DNA from: Lithodes maja | Lineage: Eukaryota; Arthropoda; Malacostraca; Decapoda; Lithodidae | Reading direction: 5' to 3' | Length of the DNA: 64,000 nt | Assembly (NCBI GenBank): GCA_037953745.1 | Contig: JBAKBP010004275.1 | Location: 1 to 64,000, forward strand | Shown: piece after piece, positions 33,143 to 44,556 of the stretch | How positions within the stretch are numbered: the stretch's first letter is position 1 | How the letters are laid out: every line of letters begins with the position of its first letter | Program-made: the position numbers and the translations under genes | The notes under the pieces: generated by a model | Seen by the model: only the letters and a program-made list of their open reading frames with translations | The model's database searches: none | What the model was told of the DNA's origin: nothing

Positions 33143-34130
33143 AAAGTAGTGGAAAGGAAAGTAGGAGGCAGAGGTATCAGGAAGGGAAGCGAGTGGTGGA
33201 ATGATACAGTGAGAAAGGCAGTTGAGGAGAAGAGACAGTGTTTTGAGAGGGTTTTACAGGATGGTAGTGTTGAGGTATGGGAGAGGTACAAGGAGAAAAG
33301 GAGAGAGGCAAAACTGAAAATTAGAGAAGCGAAAAAAGATGCAAACGAAAGGTGGGGCCAAAGGCTGAGTGAGAATTTTGAAGAACGAAAGAAGATGTTC
33401 TGGAAGGAGGCAAATAAAGTAAGGAAAGGAGGACAAGAGAGGGAAGAGTCAGTGAAAGATGAAAATGGAGAATTACTAGTGGAACCAGTTGAAGTGAGGA
33501 AAAGATATGCCGAGTATTTTGAATCTTTGTTAAATACAAGAGATGGAAGAGAAGCAGTGATTGAAGCAGAGGTGGATGGAGATAGGTTACCCAGGCCACC
33601 CAGGTGGCAGGGAATGAATGAAAGGATTGAGGAAAATGAGGTGAAAGAAGCAGTGAAACAAATGAGAGCGGGAAAAGCAGAAGGTTTGGATGGTATTGCT
33701 GTGGAGTGTATAAAGAAGGGTGGAGATGTGATAATAGATTGGTTGGTGAGACTTTTCAATGTGTGCTTTGCTGTGTCAATGGTACCAATAGACTGGAAGA
33801 GTGCATGTATTGTGCCGTTGTACAAGGGGAAGGGAGATCGGCAGGAGTGTTCAAGTTATAGAGGTATTAGTTTATTGTCAGTGGTTGGAAAGCTGTATGG
33901 CAGGGTGTTGATAGAGAGGATAATAAAGTGTACGGAAGTTGCAATAGGAGAAGAACAGTGCGGTTTTAGGAGGGGAAGAGGGTGCGTGGATCAGATGTTT
34001 GCAGTAAGACAGTTATGCGAGAAGTATTTAGGGAAGCATAAGGAGATATTTTGGGCTTTTATGGACTTGGAAAAAGCGTATGATCGTGTGGACCGTGAAG
34101 CAATGTGGAAGGTGTTAAGGATTTATGAAA
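33143..34130 (+). pseudogene. LINE reverse transcriptase, first part
   Basis: Translated codons start at the truncation point; the methionine at 33131 lies in the target duplication and is not a real start. A basic, coiled-coil-like region (KEKRREAKLKIREAKKDANE) precedes reverse transcriptase motifs: MRAGKAEGLDGIAVECI, PLYKGKGDRQECSSYRGISL, EEQCGFRRGRGCVDQMF and WAFMDLEKAYDRVDREAM. The frame then runs into the tandem array. Motif spelling fits the RTE side of the LINE tree; the clade is uncertain. Confidence 0.85.
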
Positions 34131-35463
34131 TTATTATGTTCCTTTCAACAACCAACTATACTCCTAAAATCGATTAATGAAATTTACAAACACATGTGGC
34201 AGTCCGTGGATTCGAATCCAGGATGCTCACACCGAAAATCAACACCTTATGCATCGCACCACGAAGACAGTTAAAGAATGGTGGACACTGCCTACGATTT
34301 ATTATGCAACTTCGAATCCTGCATATCAATCTAAGCATGTACACACATCCCAACTGCAACTCACGTAGGCTATGCATATGTGAATGGAAAGAGCAATTAA
34401 TGGGGCCTTAACCACTAGGGAAGTCCTCTCGATAAATTACCCCTGAACCAATATCAATTATTATGTTCCTTTCAACAACCAACTATACTCCTAAAATCGA
34501 TTAATGAAATTTACAAACACATGTGGCAGTCCGTGGATTCGAATCCAGGATGCTCACACCGAAAATCAACACCTTATGCATCGCACCACGAAGACAGTTA
34601 AAGAATGGTGGACACTGCCTACGATTTATTATGCAACTTCGAATCCTGCATATCAATCTAAGCATGTACACACATCCCAACTGCAACTCACGTAGGCTAT
34701 GCATATGTGAATGGAAAGAGCAATTAATGGGGCCTAACCACTAGGGAAGTCCTCTCGATAAATTACCCCTGAACCAATATCAATTATTATGTTCCTTTCA
34801 ACAACCAACTATACTCCTAAAATCGATTAATGAAATTTACAAACACATGTGGCAGTCCGTGGATTCGAATCCAGGATGCTCACACCGAAAATCAACACCT
34901 TATGCATCGCACCACGAAGACAGTTAAAGAATGGTGGACACTGCCTACGATTTATTATGCAACTTCGAATCCTGCATATCAATCTAAGCATGTACACACA
35001 TCCCAACTGCAACTCACGTAGGCTATGCATATGTGAATGGAAAGAGCAATTAATGGGGCCTTAACCACTAGGGAAGTCCTCTCGATAAATTACCCCTGAA
35101 CCAATATCAATTATTATGTTCCTTTCAACAACCAACTATACTCCTAAAATCGATTAATGAAATTTACAAACACATGTGGCAGTCCGTGGATTCGAATCCA
35201 GGATGCTCACACCGAAAATCAACACCTTATGCATCGCACCACGAAGACAGTTAAAGAATGGTGGACACTGCCTACGATTTATTATGCAACTTCGAATCCT
35301 GCATATCAATCTAAGCATGTACACACATCCCAACTGCAACTCACGTAGGCTATGCATATGTGAATGGAAAGAGCAATTAATGGGGCCTTAACCACTAGGG
35401 AAGTCCTCTCGATAAATTACCCCTGAACCAATATCAATTATTATGTTCCTTTCAACAACCAAC
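34131..35463. repeat. Four 327-bp tandem units inside the LINE
   Basis: The phrase TTATTATGTTCCTTTCAACA occurs at 34131, 34458, 34784, 35111 and 35438, so there are four units (327, 326, 327, 327 bp) plus a partial one. By eye the units differ only by one base (GGCCTTAACC against GGCCTAACC). Each unit holds a tRNA-like segment on the minus strand. The array splits the LINE reverse transcriptase between KVLRIY and IGGNLLEAV. Confidence 0.95.
34197..34295 (-). mobile_element. tRNA-like SINE segment in each 327-bp unit
   Basis: On the minus strand TGGATTCGAATCCA is a T-arm-like palindrome holding a B box (GATTCGAATCC), with GTGGTGCGATGCATAAGG about 45 bases upstream as a possible A box. The same segment recurs in the other three units at +327, +653 and +980. 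No acceptor stem is apparent, so a functional tRNA is unlikely. Confidence 0.45.
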
Positions 35464-36493
35464 CAATAGGAGGAAATTTGTTAGAAGCAGTTAAGAGTTT
35501 TTATGAAGGGAGCAGAGCATGTGTGAGAGTAGGAAATGGTGAGTTGAGTGAATGGTTTGACGTTTACGACAGGGTTGTGTAATGTCACCATGGCTGTTTA
35601 ATATGTTTATGGATGGTGTGGTGAGGGAGGTGAAAAGGAGAACTATGGGAAGAGGATTGAGTTTAGTAGGAAAGAATGGTAGAGATTGGGTGTTGAATCA
35701 GTTGCTGTTCGCTGATGACACAGCATTGGTGGCGGATTCTGATGAGAAACTGCAGCGGGTAGTCAAAGAGTTTGGTGTGGTTTGTGGAAGGAGGACACTG
35801 AAGGTGAACGTCAATAAAAGTAAAGTAATGGTGTGTAATAGGGGAGAGCATAGGGTGAATCTAGATGTGAGGCTGGATGGGGAAATATTGGAACAAGTAG
35901 AGTGTTTTAAATATCTAGGAGGAACGATAAGCAGGAGTGGAGGTATGGAAGTGGAGGTAAAACAGAGAGTGTGTGAAGGAAGGAAGGTTTTCGGAGCAAT
36001 GGGAAGTATGTGGAAGACGAGAAATCTCGGAGTGAAAGTAAAAAGTGCACTGTATCAAGGAATTGTTGTGCCAACAGTGATGTATGGGGCTGAGACATGG
36101 GCTCTGAAGAAAAAGGAGAAAAGAGGGCTGGATGTGATGGAGATGAGCTGCTTGAGGAGTATGTGTGGAGTTACTCGTAGAGACAGATTGAGGAATGAAG
36201 AGATACGTAGGAGAGTGGGGCAGCAAGAACATTTGTCAGCCAGAGTGGACAGAAGGGTGCTGAGCTGGTATGGTCATGTCGAACGAATGGGAGATGAAAG
36301 GCTTACAAAGAGAATATGTGAGTCAGGTACAAGGGGAGATAGAAGGGCAGGAAGCCCCCTCATTGAGATGGACCCCCATTGAGATGGAGAGACTGTGTAA
36401 GAAAGGCTTTGGATGATAGAGGAATGACTATAGATCAGGCAGGGGAAGTGGTGGTGGACAGGAGTGAATGGAGAATGCTTGTGAATAGTTGAG
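35464..36493 (+). pseudogene. LINE reverse transcriptase, second part and C-terminus
   Basis: After the array the LINE resumes with IGGNLLEAVKSFYEGS. A small deletion near 35562 shifts the frame before RQGCVMSPWLFNMFMDG. The catalytic LLFADDTALVADS follows, then FKYLGGTISRSGG, MYGAETWALKKKE and VLSWYGHVERMGDERL. A duplicated CATTGAGATGGA at 36360-36387 causes a second frameshift. The original end, VVVDRSEWRMLVNS and a TGA at 36491-36493, is still readable in the other frame. Confidence 0.85.
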
Positions 36494-36881
36494 TGAACAC
36501 GTGGTCATTTGGAGTAAGGGGTCGGGCGCAAGTTGGACTAGATAATAGTCCATCAGGCGCCTGGCCCGGGGAGACGATTAATATGAAGGGTGTGCCTGGA
36601 AGTGTGGTGGGAGGGCTTGTGGCTTTGGCTCCGCTGCATGTCTGCCTGCCGAGATCGGAACCTCTCCGGGTGGTCAGGGGCCGGGGGAGTGCTGGAGCGA
36701 CCTTGGTAACCCTGGTCTCTGGGTCTTCTCCTGGGTGACCTGGATGTGTGAGAGTTTGTGTTTTTTATCTGTGTTTATTTTTTGTTTTATGTTGTTTTTG
36801 TGTTTTCCCTGTTCTTGCTCTGTCTTGAGTCGGCTACCCCCAAAATGGGGATTGGGCCTGAGCATATAGATAGATAGACAG
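36494..36881 (+). other. 3' untranslated region and ATAG tail of the LINE
   Basis: This GC-richer stretch runs from the LINE stop to CATATAGATAGATAGACAG, the 3' tail. Short ORFs in it are not supported. Confidence 0.7.
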
Positions 36882-38044
36882 ATGGTGGAGAGGCTAGCTT
36901 AGGAGGGAGTGGAGGAGCGTGGGGGTTAACGAGAGGGAGAGGGTTAAAGGGGGCTACGTGGAAGTTTGACCCTAAGGTCTCTGGGCGTAGGGGTGGCATT
37001 AGGCTACAGTTGGTATCTTAGACTGGGGGTTACTGACAGGGAAGGTAGGGTAATCAAACGCTACCGGGGGATGAGCAATAGGTGGTGGTATATGAGTCTG
37101 GAAATTATAGAATCATGTGGACTGTGGGGAAGATGAGGTTAGCTGTAGGTGTGTGCTTGACTGTGGATAAAAGTAGAGAAAAACGTAGTGTACTATTACT
37201 CGTCAATACAGGGGTTATGGACACCATTAGTCGACACGATTTCTTGCTGATCTAGTTGTCCCTGGGAACTGCGTTTTCTATGAAATATATAGACCAAAGA
37301 AAGCGGCAGTTCGTAGGGGTAGCTTCGTTATTGTTTCGTGGTAGATATGCGTCGAGACAATGGTAAAAAAGGGTTATCTATACAATCTCTGGTTGGGGTA
37401 AGAATTAGAGTTACGGCATGGTTGCTAACATCTTCAGTCGTTATCTCTGTCTAGGTCTTACAGGAATAATGGTTATATATACAATGGTGTACCCGTGGGT
37501 ATCATAGTTTCTTATCAATTATGACATGGGGGTTAACATATTACTTCATGGATGGAAGAACATACATAGATTTATGGGGGCGGTTGGTCTTCAGAAACTT
37601 AGTCTGGCAAGACAGGGGTTAACATATTACTTCTCGGATGGAAGAACAAGGCAAGGGGGGGCGACTGAGCACGGGGGTACATATATCTATACTCGTCATG
37701 GAGAGAGAGATACGAGGTAGCTTTCCTGCATCTCTCCTGATAATCGTCTGCAGATTGGTCATAGTGAGTTTATCCGAATTAACAGGCCTAAATCAATACA
37801 ACAACGGGCATAGGGTTATCGGTTGTATTAACTTAGGTGTATTCATGTTCATCATCATGTAGGTAGAGTCTGGCGGTTAAGAGGTGTAGGACACGAGGGG
37901 TAGTGGATACGCAAGGTGGGGGAAGGGTCAGCGGTTAAAAGCGATAGGCAGGTGTGGTTTGGAGCTGCTTAGCCCTGCGGGCTTCGGCCTGTCTGAACTG
38001 GTTGGCGTGGTCACCTGGTCCTTCAGGCTTCTTGTTCCGGGGCA

Positions 38045-38384
38045 TTTTAATATTCATTAATGTTCGGATGGAGTTTTAAATAAAATCGTTCACCCTTATA
38101 TCCTTCCTTTGATATCCTTGGATATGTCATTATTGTCAAATACATGAGGCACATGCTGCACATAAATATGAACGGATTAACGTGGCTAGACCACAACAAT
38201 ATAGGTTGACTATGACAAACGTTTTTTTTAATATATTTTTTTTCAATGTCAATTTTGAGTGGGAACCCTTGGTTTGCCAGCGTGGATCCCATTAAAATCG
38301 GATTCAGCATACTCAAAAACCCCTATAGACAAATGTTCATGCTTTCTTCCGGAAGTGAACATCTATTTGACATATCTGCCCGAC
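38045..38384 (+). mobile_element. Partial TA-flanked element (copy of 20730 element)
   Basis: The right end GACATATCTGCCCGAC is followed by TA. The last ~155 bp (GGTTTGCCAGCGTGGATCCC and CCTATAGACAAATGTTCATG) are the reverse complement of 20730-20890. It has no 46-bp satellite. The left end is lost where the Gypsy LTR begins at 38044. Confidence 0.7.
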
Positions 38385-38852
38385 TATTAAGGTGTTAAGA
38401 ATGATCTCCCTGTCGGTGCGTAGAAATTGTCTTAGATAATTGTATTGATCTTAGGAATCGGTAGACAATTTCTTCGGTATTCTCTCAGTAAATGTTGCAT
38501 TATGGTTAATGTTAGTCAAGTTTATTCAACTTAGGAAAGGTCTCACATAGTGTATAGGTGTACCTTCAGCGGTGGACACGAATGAATCACCTCCATATCC
38601 CGAGGTAATTTGTTAGTTTCTCTAGCATGCTTTTAGGGAAGGGTTGCTATACCATGTTCCAAATAGGTAGGCCAGAAATCGTGAACCCTAACCTCTGTAA
38701 CTAAAAAAGGGCTAAAGCAAATGGGCTGTAAATTTCCACATCTATTCCCGGGCTGACTCTTCCCAAATGGTAGAAATATTAGCTGGATTACTCTTAGAAG
38801 TTAGTGTTCAAAAGTTTTGGGGTAGGCCTATAGCCAAACCGAGGTACCGGTA
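38385..38852. other. Gene-free stretch with a dispersed repeat
   Basis: No gene is visible. CCTCTGTAACTAAAAAAGGGC and GCAAATGGGCTGTAA at about 38692-38732 match 8880 and, reversed, 44120. ATTCAACTTAGGAAAGGTC at about 38525 looks like a stray family A arm. Confidence 0.55.
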
Positions 38853-38919
<67 letters not shown>

Positions 38920-38920
38920 T
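38853..38920. repeat. (GT)n microsatellite
   Basis: About 66 bp of GT directly left of the 39-bp satellite. Confidence 0.97.
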
Positions 38921-38964
38921 TTCCTCCAGCTGAAGGTAAATTATCATGTCCCCATTTTGCTTTT

Positions 38965-41716
38965 TATGATTGATGTGCACTGAGTCTGTGTGCAGTACTT
39001 TGTTATGATTGATGTGCACTGAGTCTGTGTGCAGTACTTTGTTATGATTGATGTGCACTGAGTCTGTGTGCTGTACTTTGTTATGATTGATGTGCACTGA
39101 GTCTGTGTGCAGTACTTTGTTATGATTGATGTGCACTGAGTGTGTGCTGTACTTTGTTATGATTGATGTGCACTGAGTCTGTGTGCAGTACTTTGTTATG
39201 ATTGATGTGCACTGAGTCTGTGTGCTGTACTTTGTTATGATTGATGTGCACTGAGTCTGTGTGCAGTACTTTGTTATGATTGATGTGCACTGAGTCTGTG
39301 TGCAGTACTTTGTTATGATTGATGTGCACTGAGTCTGTGTGCTGTACTTTGTTATGATTGATGTGCACTGAGTCTGTGTGCAGTACTTTGTTATGATTGA
39401 TGTGCACTGAGTCTGTGTGCAGTACTTTGTTATGATTGATGTGCACTGAGTCTGTGTGCAGTACTTTGTTATGATTGATGTGCACTGAGTCTGTGTGCTG
39501 TACTTTGTTATGATTGATGTGCACTGAGTCTGTGTGCAGTACTTTGTTATGATTGATGTGCACTGAGTCTGTGTGCAGTACTTTGTTATGATTGATGTGC
39601 ACTAAGTCTGTGTGCAGTACTTTGTTATGATTGATGTGCACTGAGTCTGTGTGCAGTACTTTGTTATGATTGATGTGCACTGAGTCTGTGTGCAGTACTT
39701 TGTTATGATTGATGTGCACTGAGTCTGTGTGCAGTACTTTGTTATGATTGATGTGCACTGAGTCTGTGTGCTGTACTTTGTTATGATTGATGTGCACTGA
39801 GTCTGTGTGCAGTACTTTGTTATGATTGATGTGCACTGAGTCTGTGTGCTGTACTTTGTTATGATTGATGTGCACTGAGTCTGTGTGCAGTACTTTGTTA
39901 TGATTGATGTGCACTGAGTCTGTGTGCTGTACTTTGTTATGATTGATGTGCACTGAGTCTGTGTGCAGTACTTTGTTATGATTGATGTGCACTGAGTCTG
40001 TGTGCAGTACTTTGTTATGATTGATGTGCACTGAGTCTGTGTGCAGTACTTTGTTATGATTGATGTGCACTGAGTCTGTGTGCAGTACTTTGTTATGATT
40101 GATGTGCACTGAGTCTGTGTGCAGTACTTTGTTATGATTGATGTGCACTGAGTCTGTGTGCAGTACTTTGTTATTATTGATGTGCACTGAGTCTGTGTGC
40201 AGTACTTTGTTATGATTGATGTGCACTGAGTCTGTGTGCAGTACTTTGTTATGATTGATGTGCACTGAGTCTGTGTGTTGTACTTTGTTATGATTGATGT
40301 GCACTGAGTCTGTGTGCAGTACTTTGTTATGATTGATGTGCACTGAGTCTGTGTGCAGTACTTTGTTATGATTGATGTGCACTGAGTTTGTGTGCAGTAC
40401 TTTGTTATGATTGATGTGCACTGAGTCTGTGTGCAGTACTTTGTTATGATTGATGTGCACTGAGTCTGTGTGCAGTACTTTGTTATGATTGATGTGCACT
40501 GAGTCTGTGTGCAGTACTTTGTTATGATTGATGTGCACTGAGTCTGTGTGCAGTACTTTGTTATGATTGATGTGCACTGAGTCTGTGTGCAGTACTTTGT
40601 TATGATTGATGTGCACTGAGTCTGTGGGCAGTACTGTGTTATGATTGATGTGCACTGAGTCTGTGGGCAGTACTGTGTTATGATTGATGTGCACTGAGTC
40701 TGTGTGCAGTACTTTGTTATGATTGATGTGCACTGAGTCTGTGTGCAGTACTTTGTTATGATTGATGTGCACTGAGTCTGTGTGCAGTACTTTGTTATGA
40801 TTGATGTGCACTGAGTCTGTGGGCAGTACTGTGTTATGATTGATGTGCACTGAGTCTGTGTGCAGTACTTTGTTATGATTGATGTGCACTGAGTCTGTGT
40901 GCAGTACTTTGTTATGATTGATGTGCACTGAGTCTGTGTGCAGTACTTTGTTATGATTGATGTGCACTGAGTCTGTGTGCAGTACTTTGTTATGATTGAT
41001 GTGCACTGAGTCTGTGTGCAGTACTTTGTTATGATTGATGTGCACTGAGTCTGTGTGCAGTACTTTGTTATGATTGATGTGCACTGAGTCTGTGTGCAGT
41101 ACTTTGTTATGATTGATGTGCACTGAGTCTGTGTGCAGTACTTTGTTATGATTGATGTGCACTGAGTCTGTGTGCTGTACTTTGTTATGATTGATGTGCA
41201 CTGAGTCTGTGTGCTGTACTTTGTTATGATTGATGTGCACTGAGTCTGTGTGCAGTACTTTGTTATGATTGATGTGCACTGAGTCTGTGTGCAGTACTTT
41301 GTTATGATTGATGTGCACTGAGTCTGTGTGCAGTACTTTGTTATGATTGATGTGCACTGAGTCTGTGTGCAGTACTTTGTTATGATTGATGTGCACTGAG
41401 TCTGTGTGCAGTACTTTGTTATGATTGATGTGCACTGAGTCTGTGTGCAGTACTTTGTTATGATTGATGTGCACTGAGTCTGTGTGCAGTACTTTGTTAT
41501 GATTGATGTGCACTGAGTCTGTGGGCAGTACTTTGTTATGATTGATGTGCACTGAGTCTGTGGGCAGTACTTTGTTATGATTGATGTGCACTGAGTCTGT
41601 GGGCAGTACTTTGTTATGATTGATGTGCACTGAGTCTGTGTGCAGTACTTTGTTATGATTGATGTTCACTGAGTCTCTGTGCAGTACGTTGTTATGATTG
41701 ATGTGCACTGAGTCTG

Positions 41717-41721
<5 letters not shown>
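38965..41721. repeat. 39-bp tandem satellite, about 70 copies
   Basis: The unit ATTGATGTGCACTGAGTCTG plus TGTGCAGTACTTTGTTATG is 39 bp. Variant sites (CAGTAC/CTGTAC, TGTGTG/TGTGGG, TTTG/TGTG) are scattered and partly clustered. Because 39 is a multiple of 3 and the unit lacks stops on the minus strand, it gives an 867-codon ORF of a 13-residue repeat (HTDSVHINHNKVL). One unit at about 39138 lacks four bases and ends that ORF. I treat it as a satellite, not a gene. Confidence 0.95.
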
Positions 41722-41748
<27 letters not shown>

Positions 41749-42100
41749 TCCTATATTCCAACTTACTTCCTCTCGGGCATAGGCTGAGAGCCTTAACATT
41801 CACCGCTTTACAATGAACAGTGAAGCCTGTGAGGTCTTGTTCCAGTCTAGGGAGTGAGACATGTGAAGCACGTAGAGTACAACGAGCACCTGCCATCTTG
41901 CCTTCACATGAGGCATGGTGCTCACTCATGGCCCGAAACGACCCCATCTCTGAAGCCACCTCGTTCCTGTGCTTCACTGTCTCACCCCTTACACTCGGAC
42001 TCTCACACTTACACACACACAACGCCACCTGTTGAGCAGATAACTCACCAGGCATTGCACCCCTATAGCATATTTTGAATATGGGAATATTCATACAGTG
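41722..42100 (-). mobile_element. Retroposon with poly(A), minus strand
   Basis: A run of about 27 T at 41723-41749 is the tail of a minus-strand retroposon inserted at the satellite edge. Upstream on the minus strand about 340 bp of unique, moderately GC-rich sequence carries short ORFs without recognisable domains. It could be a processed copy of an untranslated RNA or a SINE; I cannot name it. Confidence 0.5.
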
Positions 42101-42288
42101 CTATTTAATCAGGGAACAATGAGGGTATTTTATTGACGTTTCGGTGGGCTTGTGGTAATGCACTGATACTAGGTACAGCACAAATTCCATCCCAATAATA
42201 TCTTCCCATTGATACATCGGGATTTGAACCCGGGACCTTTGGATTACCAGGCCAGTGGCAAGACCACTCCACCACACCTCCCCTAAGT
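42101..42288 (-). mobile_element. tRNA-derived SINE (minus strand)
   Basis: On the minus strand GGGGAGGTGTGGTGGAGTGG contains an A-box-like segment and GGTTCAAATCC (42220-42230) is a perfect B box. Between and around them the layout mimics a tRNA (CTGGCCTGGTAATCCAAAGG). After the tRNA-like head come CCCATTGATGTATC-like and GCCCACCGAAACGTCAATAA phrases as SINE body. The right boundary abuts the resumed satellite. Confidence 0.7.
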
Positions 42289-43120
42289 ACTTTGTTATGA
42301 TTGATGTGCACTGAGTCTGTGTGCAGTACTTTGTTATGATTGATGTGCACTGAGTCTGTGTGCAGTACTTTGATTGATGTGCACTGAGTCTGTGTGCAGT
42401 ACTTTGATTGCTGTGCACTGAGTCTGTGTGCAGTACTTTGATTGCTGTGCACTGAGTCTGTGTGCAGTACTTTGATTGATGTGCACTGAGTCTGTGTGCA
42501 GTACTTTGATTGCTGTGCACTGAGTCTGTGTGCAGTACTTTGATTGATGTGCACTGAGTATGTGTGCAGTACTGTGATTGATGTGCACTGAGTCTGTGTG
42601 CAGTACTTTGATTGATGTGCACTGAGTCTGTGTGCAGTACTGTGATTGCTGTGCACTGAGTCTGTGTGCAGTACTTTGATTGATGTGCACTGAGTCTGTG
42701 CGCAGTACTGTGATTGCTGTGCACTGAGTCTGTGTGCAGTACTGTGATTGATGTGCACTGAGTCTGTGCGCAGTACTGTGATTGCTGTGCACTGAGTCTG
42801 TGCGCAGTACTGTGATTGCTGTGCACTGAGTCTGTGTGCAGTACTGTGATTGCTGTGCACTGAGTCTGTGTGCAGTACTGTGATTGCTGTGCACTGAGTC
42901 TGTGTGCAGTACTGTGATTGCTGTGCACTGAGTCTATGTGCAGTACTGTGATTGATGTGCACTGAGTCTGTGTGCAGTACTGTGATTGCTGTGCACTGAG
43001 TCTGTGTGCAGTACTGTGATTGCTGTGCACTGAGTCTGTGTGCAGTACTGTGATTGATGTGCACTGAGTCTGTGTGCAGTACTGTGATTGATGTGCACTG
43101 AGTCTGTGTGCAGTACTGTG
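42289..43120. repeat. 34-bp tandem satellite, derived from the 39-bp one
   Basis: Two 39-bp units are followed by about 22 units of 34 bp (TGATTGCTGTGCACTGAGTC plus TGTGTGCAGTACTG). They match the 39-bp unit except for five missing bases (GTTAT). Both GATGTG and GCTGTG variants alternate. The minus strand is open in all frames, giving several spurious ORFs up to 346 codons. Confidence 0.93.
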
Positions 43121-43171
43121 ATTGTACCATGGAAGCCACATTCACTGTGGACGGTTGCGGTCTTTAAACCC

Positions 43172-43196
43172 GTGTGTATGTATGTATGTATGTATG

Positions 43197-43230
<34 letters not shown>
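43172..43230. repeat. (GTAT)n microsatellite
   Basis: About 58 bp of GTAT with one TATATA interruption. Confidence 0.95.
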
Positions 43231-43514
43231 TTGCTTAATAGTTTCCTCTCTGGACCTCCATTAATCTTAATATATCCTCCTCAAGATATATTTTACATTT
43301 TTCGGTATAAAAATGTCTCGAAATTCAACGCTTTCGCTCGCCAGAAAAAAATTACACTTAAATGGCACAAAAGGTTTTAACATTGATAAAGAAATGGGAC
43401 GAAAGCTCTTAAAATTAACAAACTAATGGGACAAACGTATTAAAATCTCAAAACTGATGGAGCTAAGCATGAGAGAGAAGTGAGTCCCGAAAAAAGCAGC
43501 TACCTCCCCTTTAA
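43231..43514 (+). mobile_element. TTAA family B element, 3' part
   Basis: TTTCGGTATAAAAATGTC, TTTCGCTCGCCAG and the AATGGGAC phrases are in family B order. The right end is CTACCTCCCCTTTAA at 43511-43514. The GGCC palindrome has been lost by a small deletion. Confidence 0.7.
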
Positions 43515-43562
43515 TGATCGCGACTGTACGCTGTAAAACACCTAAGTATAATTAAAGGTATA

Positions 43563-43960
43563 TTAACCCCTTCAGCACAATTAAACAATTAAAGTAGTGA
43601 TATATTAGCTACGTAATACATTTGTGTATGCAAGTAGAATGGATATCTGACGTCCGTAGTGAAATAGTTAATGCTGCCTTCTCTTTTAGACATCAGTATT
43701 AACCCCTTCAGTATACACTATACTGCATATAACCAATGGAGTATGACAAAAGCTGCATAAAACAATTGGGTATATTGATAGAGATTTACTTGTCTACCCT
43801 TAATAAATTGGTTCATTACTACCAATATACCTTTATAAGAGTATATATTATATATATATAAAACTATTGGGTATATTGATAGATATTTACGTTTCTATGC
43901 TTATGCTAGATTAACATATTACTACCAATATACCATTATAAGAGGATATATTAGTTCCGA
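43563..43960. repeat. Family A-like ends and an inverted pair
   Basis: TTAACCCCTTCAGCAC at 43563 with GTGAAATAGTTAA ending 43671 may be a 109-bp mini-element. A second start, TTAACCCCTTCAGTATAC, is at 43699. AACAATTGGGTATATTGATAGA and CTACCAATATACC(T/A)TTATAAGAG are each present twice (about 43758-43838 and 43863-43942), and the two phrases within each copy are partly inverted to one another. Confidence 0.5.
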
Positions 43961-44029
43961 CACTTTAGCTACCGTTATCATTACTGCCTATCCTGTTAAT
44001 TTTAGCTTGGCCCAAAATCCCAACCCCAG

Positions 44030-44165
44030 CCTCTCATAACTTAAAAAGGACTTGAGTAATCGAGCTAATCCTTCTACCATTTGGGAAGAGTCGGCCAGGG
44101 AATAGGTGTGGTAATATACGGCCCATTTGCTCTAGCCCTTTTTGAGTTGTAGAGGTTAGGAGTTA
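44030..44165. repeat. Dispersed repeat, reversed copy
   Basis: CGGCCCATTTGCTCTAGCCC and CTACCATTTGGGAAGAGTC are the reverse complement of 38690-38790. No ends can be defined, so the class is unknown. Confidence 0.6.
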
Positions 44166-44180
44166 CGATTTCTGGCTTAC

Positions 44181-44556
44181 TTAAGGGGAGATGAGCCGCT
44201 TTTCTGGACCACTTTCTCCCTCATGTTTAGCCCGATTAGTTTTCAGATGTTAAGATGTTTGCCCCAGTAGTTAGTCGATTTTAAGACCTTTCGCCCCATT
44301 TTTCGTCAATATTTAGACCTTTCGTGCTATGTAGGTGTCGATTTTTTACCCTGGCGAACGATAGTGAGCCTGTAATGTTGGAAGAATCGGCCTTCGACCG
44401 GGATATTTGTTTACCGAAAAATTTACAAATTAATCTAGAAGGGAGATCTATTGGATGTTTTTTTTTTTTAATTTGATGGAGGTCTAGGGAGGAAACTAGA
44501 AAACATAATGAATACATGCAAAAATCTCCCCAAAAGTGAACCATCCCCCCCCTTAA
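44181..44556 (-). mobile_element. TTAA family B element, reversed
   Basis: The left end is TTAAGGGGAGATGAGCCGC and the right end GAACCATCCCCCCCCTTAA. Between them lie CTGGCGAACGATAGTGAGCC and GTTTACCGAAAAATTTAC in reverse family B order. 376 bp. Confidence 0.75.

Larger units (their letters stand above)
33131..36893 (+). mobile_element. RTE-like LINE inserted in the LTR
   Basis: ATGGTGGAGAGG at 33131-33142 and 36882-36893 is a 12-bp target duplication; the uninterrupted plus LTR shows one copy (ATGGTGGAGAGGCTAG when reversed at about 47185). The LINE begins inside its coding region, so it is 5'-truncated with no endonuclease. It ends with GGGCCTGAGCATATAGATAG, an ATAG-type tail. Its reverse transcriptase is interrupted by the tandem array at 34131. 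Confidence 0.88.
32892..38044 (-). mobile_element. Gypsy-family LTR (minus), split by a LINE
   Basis: Read on the minus strand it starts TGCCCCGGAACAAGAAGCC at 38044 and ends at 32892 before the primer site. It matches the plus-strand LTR at 45884-47428 along its length, for example CTCTGGGCGTAGGGGTGGC near 36980. Without the LINE (33143-36893) it is about 1.4 kb. It contains short direct repeats around TATTACTTC...GATGGAAGAACA. Its 5' end faces the 5' end of the other copy 7.8 kb away. Confidence 0.8.

Noticed and set aside
33112..33825. 237-codon minus-strand ORF
   Set aside because: Antisense of the LINE reverse transcriptase; low-complexity Ser/Phe/Leu composition.
41666..42094. 142-codon minus-strand ORF
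   Set aside because: Runs through a poly(A) tail (poly-Lys) into the satellite; no domain recognised.
42101..43145. Several minus-strand ORFs up to 346 codons
   Set aside because: Translation of the 34-bp satellite and part of a SINE; open in every frame.
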